Shown: in pieces, positions 21,909 through 32,461 of the stretch
Position numbering within the stretch: the first letter of the stretch is position 1
How the letters are laid out: the number at the start of each line of letters is the position of its first letter
Assembly: GCF_031143425.1 (NCBI RefSeq)
Contig: NC_090439.1
Coordinates: 348,434,027-348,498,026, forward strand
Source of the DNA: Pleurodeles waltl
Taxonomy: Eukaryota > Chordata > Amphibia > Caudata > Salamandridae
Length of the DNA: 64,000 nucleotides
Reading direction: 5' to 3'
Notes under the pieces: generated by a model
Told to the model about the DNA's origin: nothing
Seen by the model: the letters and a program-made list of their open reading frames with translations, nothing else
Database searches by the model: none
Program-made: the position numbers and the translations under genes

Positions 21909-21912
21909 CCTA

Positions 21913-22240
21913 TCTCCAGAATCCCCATCATTATCCAAACTAATGCCATCTGGCTCCCTTGGTCTCCTTTCTTTCAGTTGTGGTGTTGTTTTCCTTTCCC
22001 TCTCTTCGTTAGCCACTGCAGTAGTCAGAGCTGGATACAGCTTGTCTTCCTCTGTCATGTGTGTTCTCCATCTCTTCTGGTCAGTGTCCCATCTAGCATC
22101 TGCATAACTCTGCACAGCTTTCTTTACCTTACCTTGATATTTCACTCTTTCTTTTGCATGAGTAGCAAGTTCCAAAGCATTAAACGCTTCAGGTGCAGGT
22201 CTAGGAGGTTGCTTCATTTTGTATAGCACTCTCCTTAAAT
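21913..22240 (-). pseudogene. ERV gag: N-terminal piece
   Basis: The minus strand is open from 22229 to the Harbinger junction. It encodes a basic, helical sequence (KERVKYQGKVKKAVQSYAD, DQKRWRTHM) followed by an acidic stretch. A basic N-terminal Gag domain normally targets the membrane. The position upstream of the PPPY piece and the orientation fit matrix, but I recognise no specific matrix fold. The Harbinger insertion at 21909/13124 interrupts the frame. Confidence 0.55.
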
Positions 22241-22461
22241 TCTCGATAATTCACAAATTATATGTCCCATAATGCTTGGAGCTCAATGGACCATCCTTTT
22301 CTGTGATCTTATACCATTGACCAAGCCAGACACACGTATGAAGCCATACATTTGTTGCCATATAATGACCTGGTGTACCTTCGGCAGGCAACACTTCTCC
22401 CTCCCTACTGGTAATATAAACATCTCTTCTATGGATGTCTTGTATTACTTTAAAACATTTC

Positions 22462-23386
22462 GGGCCATATTTATACTTTTTGACGCAAAACTGCGCTAAC
22501 GCAGTTTTGCGTCAAAAAAATTAGCGCCGGCTAACGCCATTCTGAAGCACCATGCGGGCGCCGTATTTATTCAATGACCTTAGCCGGCGTTAGCTGCCGG
22601 CGCTGCCTGGTGTGCGTGGAAAAAAACGACGTACACCAGGCAGCGCCGGCGTAGGGGGATATGGGGCTTGGGCGTCAAGAAATGGGGCAAGTCAGGTTGA
22701 GGCAATTTTTTCGCCTCAACCCGATTTGCGCCATTTATTTCGACTCCCAACCCCCATAGAAATGACTCCTGTCTTAGCAAAGACAGGAGTCATGCCCCCT
22801 TGCCCAATGGCCATGCCCAGGGGACTTATGTCCCCTGGGCATGGTCATTGGGCATAGTGGCATGTAGGGGGGCACAAATCAGGCCCCCCTATGCCACAAC
22901 AAAAAAAAAAGCAAAAAACACTTACCTGAACTTACCTTAATGTCCCTGGGATGGGTCCCTCCAGCCTTGGGTGTCCTCCTGGGGTGGGCAAGGGTGACAG
23001 GGGGTGTCCTTGGGGGCATGGGAGGGCACCTCTGGGCTCCTTCAGAGCCCACAGGTCCCTTAACGCCTGCCTTTTGCAGGCGCTAGAAAACGGCGCAAAA
23101 GCGGCCGTACGTCATTTCTTTTGACCCGCCCACTCCCGGGCGTGAATTTTGCCCGGGAGTATAAATACGACGCACATGCCTCGGAGTTGATTTTTTAGAC
23201 GTGAACGCCTACTTTGCATCTCATTAACGCAAAGTAGGTGTCCACGCTAAAAAATGACGCAAACTCCATGGACTTTGGCGCTAGACGCGTCTAACGCCAA
23301 AGTATAAATATGGAGTTAGTTTTGCGTCGGAATTGCGTAAAAAAAAACGACGCAATTCTGGCGCAAACGGAGTATAAATATGCCCC
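22462..23386 (+). mobile_element. Harbinger-type MITE, 925 bp, in ERV leader
   Basis: Termini are 'gggccatatttatac' and 'gtataaatatgcccc', flanked by TTC at 22459-22461 and 23387-23389. The left subterminal hairpin is 'gcaaaactgcgctaacgc' with its complement. Internal hairpins include 'gactcctgtctt-agcaaagacaggagtc' near 22760-22790 and 'catgcccaggggac ... gtcccctgggcatg' near 22812-22843. Paired splice-donor-like motifs lie on the minus strand at 22937-22920. Confidence 0.85.
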
Positions 23387-23389
23387 TTC

Positions 23390-24239
23390 ATCTTTCTAAA
23401 CTCGGTGTGATAACTCATTTTGAAATAGCACCGTATCCACAATCACTTGCTTACCACAACCACAAATCACAGCAGGGCACCTGGTGATGTCGCCCACCTA
23501 TCACAGTGCAGAACCACACCAGCCGACATATACCAGCATGGCACACTGTGACGTAGACCTCTCTCCTCGCAGCGGTTCCCCGTACTTCACAATCTGCATG
23601 CACTCTTTCTCTCAAACATAACATGCATTCAAAATACAATACAACAAACCCTTGTCTGTTTTACAAAAAAATAAACAGTTTCAATCACACGAGAAAGTTC
23701 GCAATCACTTCTAATGAGACCTCGACCTGCGGGGTAACATTAGAATGAGTACAGTTTCTCTCCACACAATAGGACCCACTGTACCCTTATGAACATCTAT
23801 TTTAACCTGGCTATTGACGACGTCCCACAGTGCCCCGCAAATCTTCAACAGAAAATATAATATGGTGTCTTCTACACCTTTTAAACTATCCTGGGTCTTA
23901 GGCCACGTCGGGTCCGGACAAATATTTCAATTTCTCCATAAATCACCATGCTCACACAACATTCAAAACATTTCTGCAATACACCATCCAACTTTACAAT
24001 CACCTCAATCTAATCATGAACTGCTGCACTCTACATCCTGTTAATGCTCACGAGTCTGCCCCCAGAGCAACTCTCTTACACTCTTCAGCGACTATGCCAA
24101 TCTTCCACCTCTGTGCATGGACACCAGAAACTGAGCTCTGGGGACTACCTACTCTACAACATGGCTCTAGTTCTCTCAACTTCGGAAAGAGAACCATCCG
24201 TTACTACTACCATCTGACAGAACCAGGAGCCCTTTCACT
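23390..24239 (-). other. Probable ERV leader, no gene seen
   Basis: The stretch separates the ERV gag start from the LTR-like segment and has no recognisable motif. Short frames on both strands look like chance. Confidence 0.35.
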
Positions 24240-25270
24240 ATTTCTGGGGTCCAATGAATCTCTGTGTCTCTGTTCAAGGGATGAAAAGTAACATTTATTG
24301 AAAAAAACTCTGTAAAACTCAAATGTCACATAATAAGATTCAGAGTTAATTCATAGGGTTAAATTGATTTATTACAGACTCAAACTCAACGTTACATAAA
24401 TTAATCTCAAAACCATAGTATAAACACATAATATCACTAAGGGAGAATTAAAGTGTTGCACAATGTTAAACCTAGTTAGCATATACAAGACTAAAACTTC
24501 TATGGCAATGATACAAAAGTTCAGAAAAAGCATATGATTCTTGGTCACGAGAATCAAACTCTCCTGCCTAACATTTAAACTAAACTCTAACCATCCCAAT
24601 ACCAAAAAATATTTGAGAAGGTCTGCAAACATAAATTCAATAAAATATTGTTTTAAGATAGGTGAAATGGCATGATGTCATACAAAGTATGAAGTCTATA
24701 CTTCAGAAAGGTCAGTTCAGCTCTAAAGACAGGAAAAGGTCTGAATCTTCACTAACTAAACCCTCCCTGAATCATAATTTTCCAGAGTGATGGCATCACA
24801 GTCAAAGCTTCTCAAACAAAATCCTAATTAAAATTACTTGAAAGTTACAATTTCCAACCCTGGACGCATCCCATCTTGAGACTCTTCGGTCTCAGCAAAT
24901 TCAAGAGTTTGTCTGCCAAGCTTCCAGAACACTCCTCTCTTTCTCCTTACATAGTTCATCCCAGGCTTTCTTATCTTTCATGCACTATGAGCTTCATGTT
25001 GACTCTGTCTCTGCTCCTAACACATGCATCTTGAAAGAAACATGTAAGAAAACAACTCCAAATGGATATGGAAAAGGAAAATTACATGTATAGGCCTTCA
25101 CTCCCGCCAAGTTAATAAAACATGAATATACATTCAAATTAAATGAATTCTAAACACTACATTTAAGAATATACAAGATGAGCATGCAAAATAATACTTT
25201 TAAAACATTAGTCTCAAAAATATACTCATAGAATGTTGATTATAAGCAAAGATGCACTAAACACATATAG
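24240..25270 (-). repeat. Probable ERV 5' LTR and flanking leader
   Basis: Blocks at 24240-24430 recur at 2915-3082 on the other side of the ERV. The stretch is AT-rich and non-coding. Termini, TATA box, primer site and target duplication could not be assigned, because a MITE starts directly at the right edge. Confidence 0.4.
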
Positions 25271-26130
25271 GGGCAGATTTATACTTTTTCACTCAAAACT
25301 GCGTTAATGCAGTTTTGCGTGAAAAAGTATAGCGCTGGCTAATGGCATGGCGCTAAAACCCGGTTAGCGTCCTTGGAAAGAACGCTAACAGGGCTGGGAA
25401 GGAGTAGGGGGAACCGGGGCTTGTGCACCGAATTATGTCGCTACACTGTTTAGAGGCAAAAAAATTGCCTATAAGCAGTGTAGTGCCATTTGCTGGCGCA
25501 CAACCACCATGGACATGGCTCCTGTCTTAGTAAAGACAGGAGCCATGCCCACCACCCCAATGGCCATGCGCAGGGGACGAATGTCCTCTGAGCAAGGCCA
25601 CTGGGGCCAGCGCTATGTCGGGGGCCCCAAGTCAGGGCCCCTGAGCGGTGTTGGGGAATAAAAATAAAATACTTTCCCTGACTTACCTGGGATGGGTCCC
25701 CCATCCTTAGGTGTCCTCCTGGTGTGGTGGGGTGTCCCTAGGGACAGGGAAGGGCACCTGTGGGCAATTTCCATGGTCTCTGACCATGGAAATATGCCTA
25801 CAGGTCCCCTTATGCCTGCCCATACCCAGGTGTTAAATAATGGTGCTAAGCAAGCTTAGCGCCATTATTTAAGGCCCCCATCAGCGTGCTGGATTTTAGC
25901 ACGGGGATAAATAAGGCACAAAGGCCATATAATCCTTTTCTGGACGGGAACGTCTACCTTGCATCTCATTGACTCAAGGTACGTTTTCCCGTCCAGAAAA
26001 CAATGTAAACTCCATTGCTTTGGTGCCAGACGTGTCTAGCGCCAAAATATAGATATGGAGATAGGTTTGCGCTGAATTAGCATAAAAAAAGGATGCTAAT
26101 TCAGTGCAAACCGAGTATAAATATGGGCCT
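25271..26130 (+). mobile_element. Harbinger-type MITE, 860 bp
   Basis: Termini are 'gggcagatttatac' and 'gtataaatatgggcct', with TAG at 25268-25270 and 26131-26133. It is the same subfamily as 9798-10661 in opposite orientation. Hairpins are 'gctcctgtctt-agtaaagacaggagc' near 25518-25546 and 'tttccatggtctctgaccatggaaa' near 25768-25792. A splice-donor-like motif lies on the minus strand at 25688-25681. Confidence 0.85.
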
Positions 26131-26132
26131 TA

Positions 26133-27041
26133 GGCCCATATTTATACTTTTTGACGCTAAACTGCGCTAACGCAGTTTAGCGTCAAAAAATTTAGCGCCG
26201 TCTAACGCCATTCTGAAGCGCCATGCGGGCGCCGTATTTATGGAATGGCGTTAGCCGGCGCAAGCAGACCGGCGCTGCCTGGTTTGCGTGGAAAAAAGCC
26301 ACGTACACCAGACAGCGCCGGCGTAGGGGGAAAATGGCGTATGGGCGTCTTAAAATGGGGCAAGTCAGGTTACGTCGAAAAAATCGTCGTAACCCGACTT
26401 GCGCCATTTTTTTTCGACGCCCATCCCCCATCAACATGACTCCTATCATTGTAAAGATAGGAGTCATGCCCCCTTGCCCAATGGCCATGCCCAGGGGACT
26501 TCTGTCCCCTGGGCATGGTCATTGGGCATAGTGGCATGTAGGGGGGCACAAATCAGGCCCCCCTATGCCACAAAAAAAAAAAAAAAAAAAACTTACCTGA
26601 ACTTACCTTAATGTCCATGGGATGGGTCCCTCCGTCCTTGGGTGTCCTCCTGGGGTGGCCAAGGGTGGCAGGGGGGGTCCCTGGGGGCAGGGGAGGGCAC
26701 TCTGGGCTCTTGTCCCACTTGAGCCCACTTGTCCCTTAACGCCATGCCTGACCCAGGCGTTAAAAAGCGGCGCAAATGCGCCGTTTTTGGCCACGCCCAC
26801 TCCCGGGCGTCATTTTTGCCCGGGAGTATAAATACCACGTAAAGGCCTGGGAGTCATTTTTTAAGACGGGAACGCCTCCCTTGCATATCATTAACGCAAG
26901 GAAGGGGTTCACGCTAAAAAATGACGCACACTCCGGGCACTTTGGCGCCCGAAGCGTCTAACGCCATAGTATAAATATGGCGTTAGTTGGCGTTAGTTTA
27001 GCGTCGAATTTGCGTCGAAAAAAACGACGCAAATTCGGCGC
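26133..27041 (+). mobile_element. Harbinger-type MITE, 3' terminus missing
   Basis: It starts 'ggcccatatttatac' immediately after the previous element. It carries all internal hairpins of the family but stops at 'aaattcggcgc', lacking the last roughly 20 bp of terminal repeat. TTA occurs on both sides (26130-26132 and 27042-27044), which might be a 3-bp duplication of a shortened element or chance. Paired donor-like motifs lie on the minus strand at 26608-26591. Confidence 0.75.
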
Positions 27042-27044
27042 TTA

Positions 27045-28204
27045 ATGTCTGATTTCCCTCTGATGGGAGAGTCAGGCAGAAGCGGTTACGCTTTGGTGCG
27101 TTTGTGGCTTGTTTTATATCCATTTTCAGCCATGTTTTTTCTGGATGAAGATGATTAGTGGTAAGTACCAAGCTGTCACAAAAGTGGACCTAAATCACAG
27201 GAGCCAACCCTCAGAGGAAATATATCTGAGTTGGAGTCTGTATTTAGGGGCCACACTTATCTGTTCGAAGTTCAGGGAGACTTTGACAAGACGTCTGGAG
27301 CAGTCTCAAAAGTTTAGAGATTCCAAATAAGTTAGACGCTAAGAGGAATGCGAGTAAAGTTCTGTATGTAGCAGGCAGCTAGACAGAGCTAGGATGTTGC
27401 AATGAAGCCCAAAGTGACGACTAGCGATGTCTTTTTGTGCCACTAGTGTACCTGGAGCCTCCACAAGAACACATAAGCCAAGGAGTGGAAATGGTTTTGC
27501 AGCTCATTTAAGGAGTCAATCACAGCAATGCCACAAATATGGATCAGATGCCTATTTTTGGTGCAATTGTAATATTTAGCAGACAAGAGTCCACTTGGGA
27601 AAGCAAAGAAAAGCTTGGTCCCTGCTGTTTTTTAGCAAATCATTATTCCTTCTCTATTGGTTTTTTAAATGCCTCGTGGCAGGCCACCATCACAAGGTCA
27701 GACGGAGTGTGAAGATGCTCCATGGGTTTATAAGAAACTGCAAGGCTTCAAGAGTGCCTTTGTTTGCACTGCCAGCATAAAGACTCTAGTAGTTAGAGCA
27801 TGGATGCACAATTGCCAAAGAACAGACCTTACTTGCCAGTGAGAGTGCAATCATATTCTTAGCTGATTGCCTGACATGACTTAAGTATATCATACATTTT
27901 TTTTCTTGTTTGGAGGGATTATTATTTTGGGGGCCCCCACTAACTTAGTGCGAGGATCCAGAGATGATGTAGACCGAGAGAGCACATGGTTGTGAATGTT
28001 TTGAAGGTGGTCCCATTGTCCTAGGACTACCACAGGCTGAGTTATGCCCAAATGTTTTGTAAAAGTAGTGCCCTGCAAAGCATTATAGGGCGAGTTTCCT
28101 GAGTGCAGTGAATATTGTAGTATCAGCTCTCCACTGTGCTGGAAGAGCTGCTTTGATGATTTCTCTGTTTTTAACATAACACAGTTACCAATTATATATT
28201 TTTT
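27045..28204. other. Unassigned DNA, no gene seen
   Basis: I found no terminal repeats, tandem structure or protein motif. Short frames on both strands lack recognisable similarity. It is one of the few stretches that might be older host intergenic sequence. Confidence 0.4.
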
Positions 28205-28465
28205 TAAAGCTATGGAGCACAAAGGGGAAAGCCTAAAGCAAAATTGAAATGACTCAGATCAGGTGACAGTGTGAACAATGTGACGTGCGCTCCAATACCG
28301 AAGATCGAGTTTGCGCTGTTCACTGCGAGCTCCAAGGCTGCTGTGGAGCATGAAGGAGAGACAAAAGAAAACAATGTGATGAACGCTACAATTCCGCAGA
28401 TCGAGTTTGCGCTGTTCACGCTGTGAGCACCATTGGTGATGTGGAGCACGAAGGGGAGAGACAAA
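28205..28465 (+). repeat. Partial tandem repeat, about 97-bp unit
   Basis: 'gatcgagtttgcgctgttcac' begins at 28303 and 28399, and 'gtggagca-gaagg-gagagac' at 28343 and 28441, with a diverged third copy of the latter at 28212. That gives roughly two and a half units. I do not recognise the unit. Confidence 0.65.
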
Positions 28466-28803
28466 AGGAAAAAGTAGTTCTCCCACGCTGAAGTATATTG
28501 TCAATCATGCAATTATGCATGAAACTGGGTCAGTCTGCAAGACATAAAAAACCTGACTCACGGCGGGTCAAACGTAAAGCATTTACCAATGACATCAAAT
28601 TTCTTTTGAAAGGCAGGCCGAGGAATGAATTAAACTGATGGGCGTAAGGGGGTTGTGGTCAAACCCCTCAAATATATTACAACAGGTCTATACTCGACCT
28701 AAAAATGACTGATACATAGTTAATGTTAAGAAAAATAAGCGTACATCAAAATTATAAAGGATGGCACACTAACGAAAATGAGACGCTTAAAGAAAGTAAT
28801 TAT
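28466..28803. other. Unassigned DNA, no gene seen
   Basis: No repeat or coding signal recognised between the 97-bp repeat and the next MITE. Confidence 0.35.
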
Positions 28804-29716
28804 GGGCCATATTTATAATTTTTGACGCAAAACTGCGCTAACGCAGTTTAGCGCCAAAAAAATTAGCGCCGGCTAACGCCATTCTGAAGCGCCATGCGGG
28901 CGCCGTATTTATTGAATGGCGTTAGCCGGCGTTAGCCGACCGGCGCTGCCTGGTGTGCGTGAAAAAAACCCACGTACACCAGGCAGCGCCGGCGTAGGGA
29001 AAAATGGCGTTTGGGCGTCCAAAAATGGGGCAAGTCAGGCTGAGGCAAAAAAAACGTCTTAACCTGATTTGCGCCATTTTATTTTGGCGCCCAGACGCCA
29101 TTAACATGACTCCTGTCTTAGCAAAGACAGGAGTCATGCCCCCTTGCCCAATGGCCATGCCCAGGGGACTTCTGTCCCCTGGGCATGGTCATTGGGCATA
29201 GTGGCATGTAGGGGGGCACAAATCAGGCCCCCCTATGCCCCAAAAAATAAAAAATAAATACTTACCACAACTTACCTTTTCTTCCCTGGGGTGGGTCCCT
29301 CCATCCTTGGGTGTCCTCCTGGGGTGGGCAAGGGTGGCAGGGGGTGTCCCTCGGGCATGGGAGGGCACCTCTGGGCTCATTCTGAGCCCACAGGTCCCTT
29401 AACGCCTGCCCTGACCCAGGCGCTAAAATCCGGCGCAAATGCGGGTTTTTTAGTCCCGCCCACTCCAGGGCGTCATTTTTGCCCTGGAGTATAAATCCGA
29501 CGCAATAGCATCGGAGTCATTTTTTAAGACGGGAACGCCTACCTTGCATATCATTAACGCAAGGAAGGTGTTCACGCAAAAAAATGACGCTAACTCCATG
29601 CACTTTGGCGCTAGACGCGTCTAACGCCAAAGTATAAATATGGAGTTGGTTTTGCTACGAATTTGTGTCGAAAAAAACGACGCAAATTCGGCGCAAACGG
29701 AGTATAAATATGCCCC
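28804..29716 (+). mobile_element. Harbinger-type MITE, 913 bp
   Basis: Termini are 'gggccatatttataa' and 'gtataaatatgcccc'. The flanking triplets are TAT and CAT, a one-mismatch 3-bp duplication. The usual chain of hairpins is present, including 'gactcctgtctt-agcaaagacaggagtc' near 29107-29135. Paired donor-like motifs lie on the minus strand at 29277-29261. Confidence 0.85.
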
Positions 29717-29932
29717 CATATGTTTGTAATTACGACAGCTTTTGGCTGATTTGAGTAGTACTGGGCTGTGAAAACCAGCTTTGGTTTGGTAACCTTCTTG
29801 CTAATACAAACAGGAGTTTCTGGATGCAGGGTGCCAGTGCAGCAGACAGGCTAGCAATGTGAAATCATTTTTAGTAAATAGCAACATTGTTGTTTGCGGG
29901 ACATGGAATCATTCTTATGCACTAAGGCCCAA

Positions 29933-30145
29933 ATTTAAGAAGGACCTAGCTCCACCTAGCACCACATTAGCATAATTTTTTTACGCTAATATGGCGTTAG
30001 GTTGGCAAAAACGCAGCACCAAATTTACAAAGTGGTGCAATGCACGCATTGTGCCACTTTGTAAACCCTTGCGCCACATTATGCCTGCGCCATGCATAAT
30101 GTATGCAAGGGGAGCGTTCCACCGTTAGGAGGCCCAGAAGAATGG
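29933..30145 (+). repeat. Short palindromic interspersed repeat (copy 2)
   Basis: Related to 3083-3270 in the same orientation. It adds a hairpin 'attagcat-tttttttacgctaat' near 29968-29990 and the palindromic 'gcaatgcacgcattgtgcc' block. No coding signal. Confidence 0.6.
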
Positions 30146-30255
30146 TACAGTGGAATCTATGAGATTCTACTACACCAGTGGTTCCCTAACGTTTTTGGCC
30201 TGCATGCTCACTTGACTTATTGGTAATTGGCCGTGGCTCCCAGTTATGTCACTTT

Positions 30256-31165
30256 GGGCCATATTTATACTTTTTGACGCAAAACTGCGCTAACGCAGTT
30301 TTGCGTCAAAAAAATTAGCGCCAGCTAACGCCATTCTGAAGCGCCATGCAGGCGCCGTATTTAATCAATGACGTTAGCCAGCGGCGCTGCCTGGTGTGCG
30401 TAGAAAAAAACGACGTACACCAGGCAGCGCCGGCGTAGGGGGATATGGAGCTTTGGCGCCAAAAAATGGGGCAAGTCAGGCTGAGGCAAATTTTCGCCTC
30501 AACCCGATTTGCGCCATTTTTTCCGACTCCCAAACCCCATAGAAATGACTCCTGTCTTAGCAAAGACAGGAGTCATGCCCCCTTGCCCAATGGCCATGCC
30601 CAGGGGACTTCTGTCCCCTGGGCATGGTCATTGGGCATAGTGGCATGTAGGGGGGCACAAATCAGGCCCCCCTATGCCACAAAAAAATATATATATATAT
30701 ACTTACCGGAACTTACCTTAATGTCCCTGGGATGGGTCCCTCCAGCCTTGGGTGTCCTCCTGGGGTGGGCAAGGGTGACAGGGGGTGTCCCTGGGGCATG
30801 GGAGGGCACCTCTGGGCTCCTTCCGAGCCCACAGGTCCCTTAACGCCTGCCTTGTCCAGGCGCTAAAAAACGGCACAAAAGCGGCCGTACGTCATTTTTT
30901 TGACCCGCCCACTCCCGGGCGTGAAATTTGCCCGGGAGTGTAAATACGGCGCACATGCCTCGGAGTCAATTTTTTAGACGGGAACGCCTACCTTGCATAT
31001 CATTATCGCAAAGTAGGTGTCCACGCAAAAAAATGACGCAAACTCCATGGACTTTGGCGCTAGACGCGTCTAACGCCAAAGTATAAATATGGAGTTAGTT
31101 TTGCGTCGGAATTGCGTAAAAAAAAACGACGCAATTCCGGCGCAAACAGAGTTTAAATATGCCCC
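30256..31165 (+). mobile_element. Harbinger-type MITE, 910 bp
   Basis: Termini are 'gggccatatttatac' and 'gtttaaatatgcccc', with a TTT duplication at 30253-30255 and 31166-31168. It is very similar to the element at 22462 across its whole length. A short (TA)n run replaces the A-run before the paired donor-like motifs (minus strand, 30718-30701). Confidence 0.85.
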
Positions 31166-31353
31166 TTTATCTTTTTTTTACAGGTGAGGGGATGTAAGCC
31201 AGGCCTCTGGAGCTCTTCCATTTTTCTCCCTGAAAACAAAAGGTATGATGCTGATAAAGGGCTTCTGCTACAGATGTGTCTTCCATAACTCCCCCACATG
31301 GCATTCCTACATGGGTTACTTGGGTCCACAATTGCACATTAGAAAAACCTGAC

Positions 31354-31488
31354 AAGTTTGATTTATTTGCACTGTGATTCTTTAATTTTCAGACTACCGT
31401 ACAGCTTCGTTCTAAACGTAACGTCTTTAGAATAGAGCAGTATGGTTGTATGAAAGAGAAAGAATCGCAATGCAAATAAATCAAACTT
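31354..31488. mobile_element. 135-bp foldback element with 45-bp inverted arms
   Basis: The left arm begins 'aagtttgatttatttgca' and the right arm ends with its exact complement. The arms stay alignable for about 45 bp, with a handful of mismatches. A further inverted copy of the inner part ('cttcgttct' and 'tacggtagt-tgaaa') extends the foldable structure to about 31615. The superfamily is unknown. No clear target duplication was identified. Confidence 0.7.
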
Positions 31489-32021
31489 ATTAGATTTTTG
31501 CAGTGTTACAATGTAAATTGTAAAATCCATAATGTTTGGTTTGTTTCCACTGCAAGTCTTTCTCTTTCATACTACCTTGCGGCTTCGTGTTCTGTACGGT
31601 AGTTTGAAAGATAAATACTCGGAGCAGAAGCAGTGCTTAATTTGAGACCGTGATTTCCGGTGAAGTGCTCCAGCACTTATTTTTGAGGGCCTGCACTTAG
31701 TGTCAGATTTATACTTTTTGAAGCAAAACTGCGTTAACGCAGTTTTGCCTCAAAAATGTTAGCATTGGCTAGCGTTTTTTCTTAACACCATCCGTGCGTC
31801 AAATTTATACTTTGACGCTGGGTGGCGCTAAGAATAGGTTAGAGTTATTTTTCCTGACTCTAACCATTGTACCTTGTTGTAAGGCAAAATGATGTTAAGA
31901 CAGAAAAAATGACTCTAATCCGGTTTGCGAAAAACGTTGCAAAACCGATATGCGTAATTTTTCACCACAATAGCATCAAAAAGCGACACAAACGGAGCAA
32001 ACAGTGCTAAGGAGCCCCAAA

Positions 32022-32461
32022 ATGGATCCCAGAAGCCAGGAGAGAGCCCAGGGAGACCCCACACAACCAGGAACCCGCCAGGAGGACACAGACAAGACCC
32101 AGGGGAGAGACAAGAAGAAGACGAAGTGTCACTTCAGTGCAGAGGAGCATGAAATTCTGGTGAGAGAGGTGACGGAGCACCAGTATCAACTCTTCATCAC
32201 CTCTAAATTGGCAATTGTGTGGCAGACGTCAGGAGAACTGTCACTGAGGGCAAGAAACGCTGGCATGACTGCAAGCACAGGTCAAAGGAGAAAATGGCAA
32301 GGAATAGGAAGGCAGAACTGCAGACCGGAGGTCTGAGTCCAGCACAGCAAGTGGAACTGGACCAGATGTAGGAGATGGTTGTAGCTGTCATCCTGGAGGA
32401 AATCGTCACTGGTATGGCAGGACAGGACAGCACAGACTACCAGGAAACAACAAATATACAG
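32022..32461 (+). pseudogene. SANT/Myb-like protein of Harbinger, exon 1, frameshifted
   Basis: The frame opens at ATG 32022 with a Lys/Asp/Gln-rich leader. It reads into the first SANT helix, 'CHFSAEEHEILVREVTEHQ'. After about 32215 the expected continuation is in another frame ('GKKRWHDCKHRSKEKMA' for the third helix), so at least one indel is present. There is also a stop near 32370. A donor ggtaagt follows at about 32461. This accessory protein would bind the element ends, but this copy cannot be made intact. The related exon 2 lies beyond the inserted LTR element. Confidence 0.6.

Larger units (their letters stand above)
13124..21909 (+). mobile_element. Large Harbinger transposon, 8.8 kb, with transposase and two SANT genes
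   Basis: The ends are inverted: 'ggtcattacaac-ttggcgg' on the left and 'ccgccagggttgtaatgacc' on the right. A putative 3-bp duplication CTA lies at 13121-13123 and 21910-21912. The element sits inside ERV gag. It contains a two-exon SANT/Myb-like gene (plus), a DDE transposase (minus) and a second three-exon SANT-like gene (plus). A tail of 54-bp, about 119-bp and 64-bp tandem repeats and a 3' non-coding part follow. Harbinger elements normally encode one transposase and one Myb-like protein. The extra gene and arrays explain the unusual length. Confidence 0.8.
6833..25270 (-). mobile_element. Degenerate class-I-like endogenous retrovirus, heavily interrupted
   Basis: Read from right to left, the pieces come in retroviral order: LTR/leader-like sequence (24240-25270), gag N-terminus (21913-22240), a PPxY-containing gag segment (12460-13123), capsid pieces (10665-12400), nucleocapsid (9393-9640), protease (8907 motif), RT (7640-8560) and RNase H (6833-7607). 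Integrase, env and most of the 3' LTR are absent. Insertions inside it are MITEs at 9798, 11295 and 22462 and a Harbinger at 13124. The RNase H and connection motifs resemble gamma- and epsilon-type retroviruses of fish and amphibians. All frames carry stops or shifts, so the copy is inactive. Confidence 0.75.

Noticed and set aside
27109..27330. Short plus-strand frame in unassigned DNA
   Set aside because: 73 codons, no motif, no splice context. Indistinguishable from chance.
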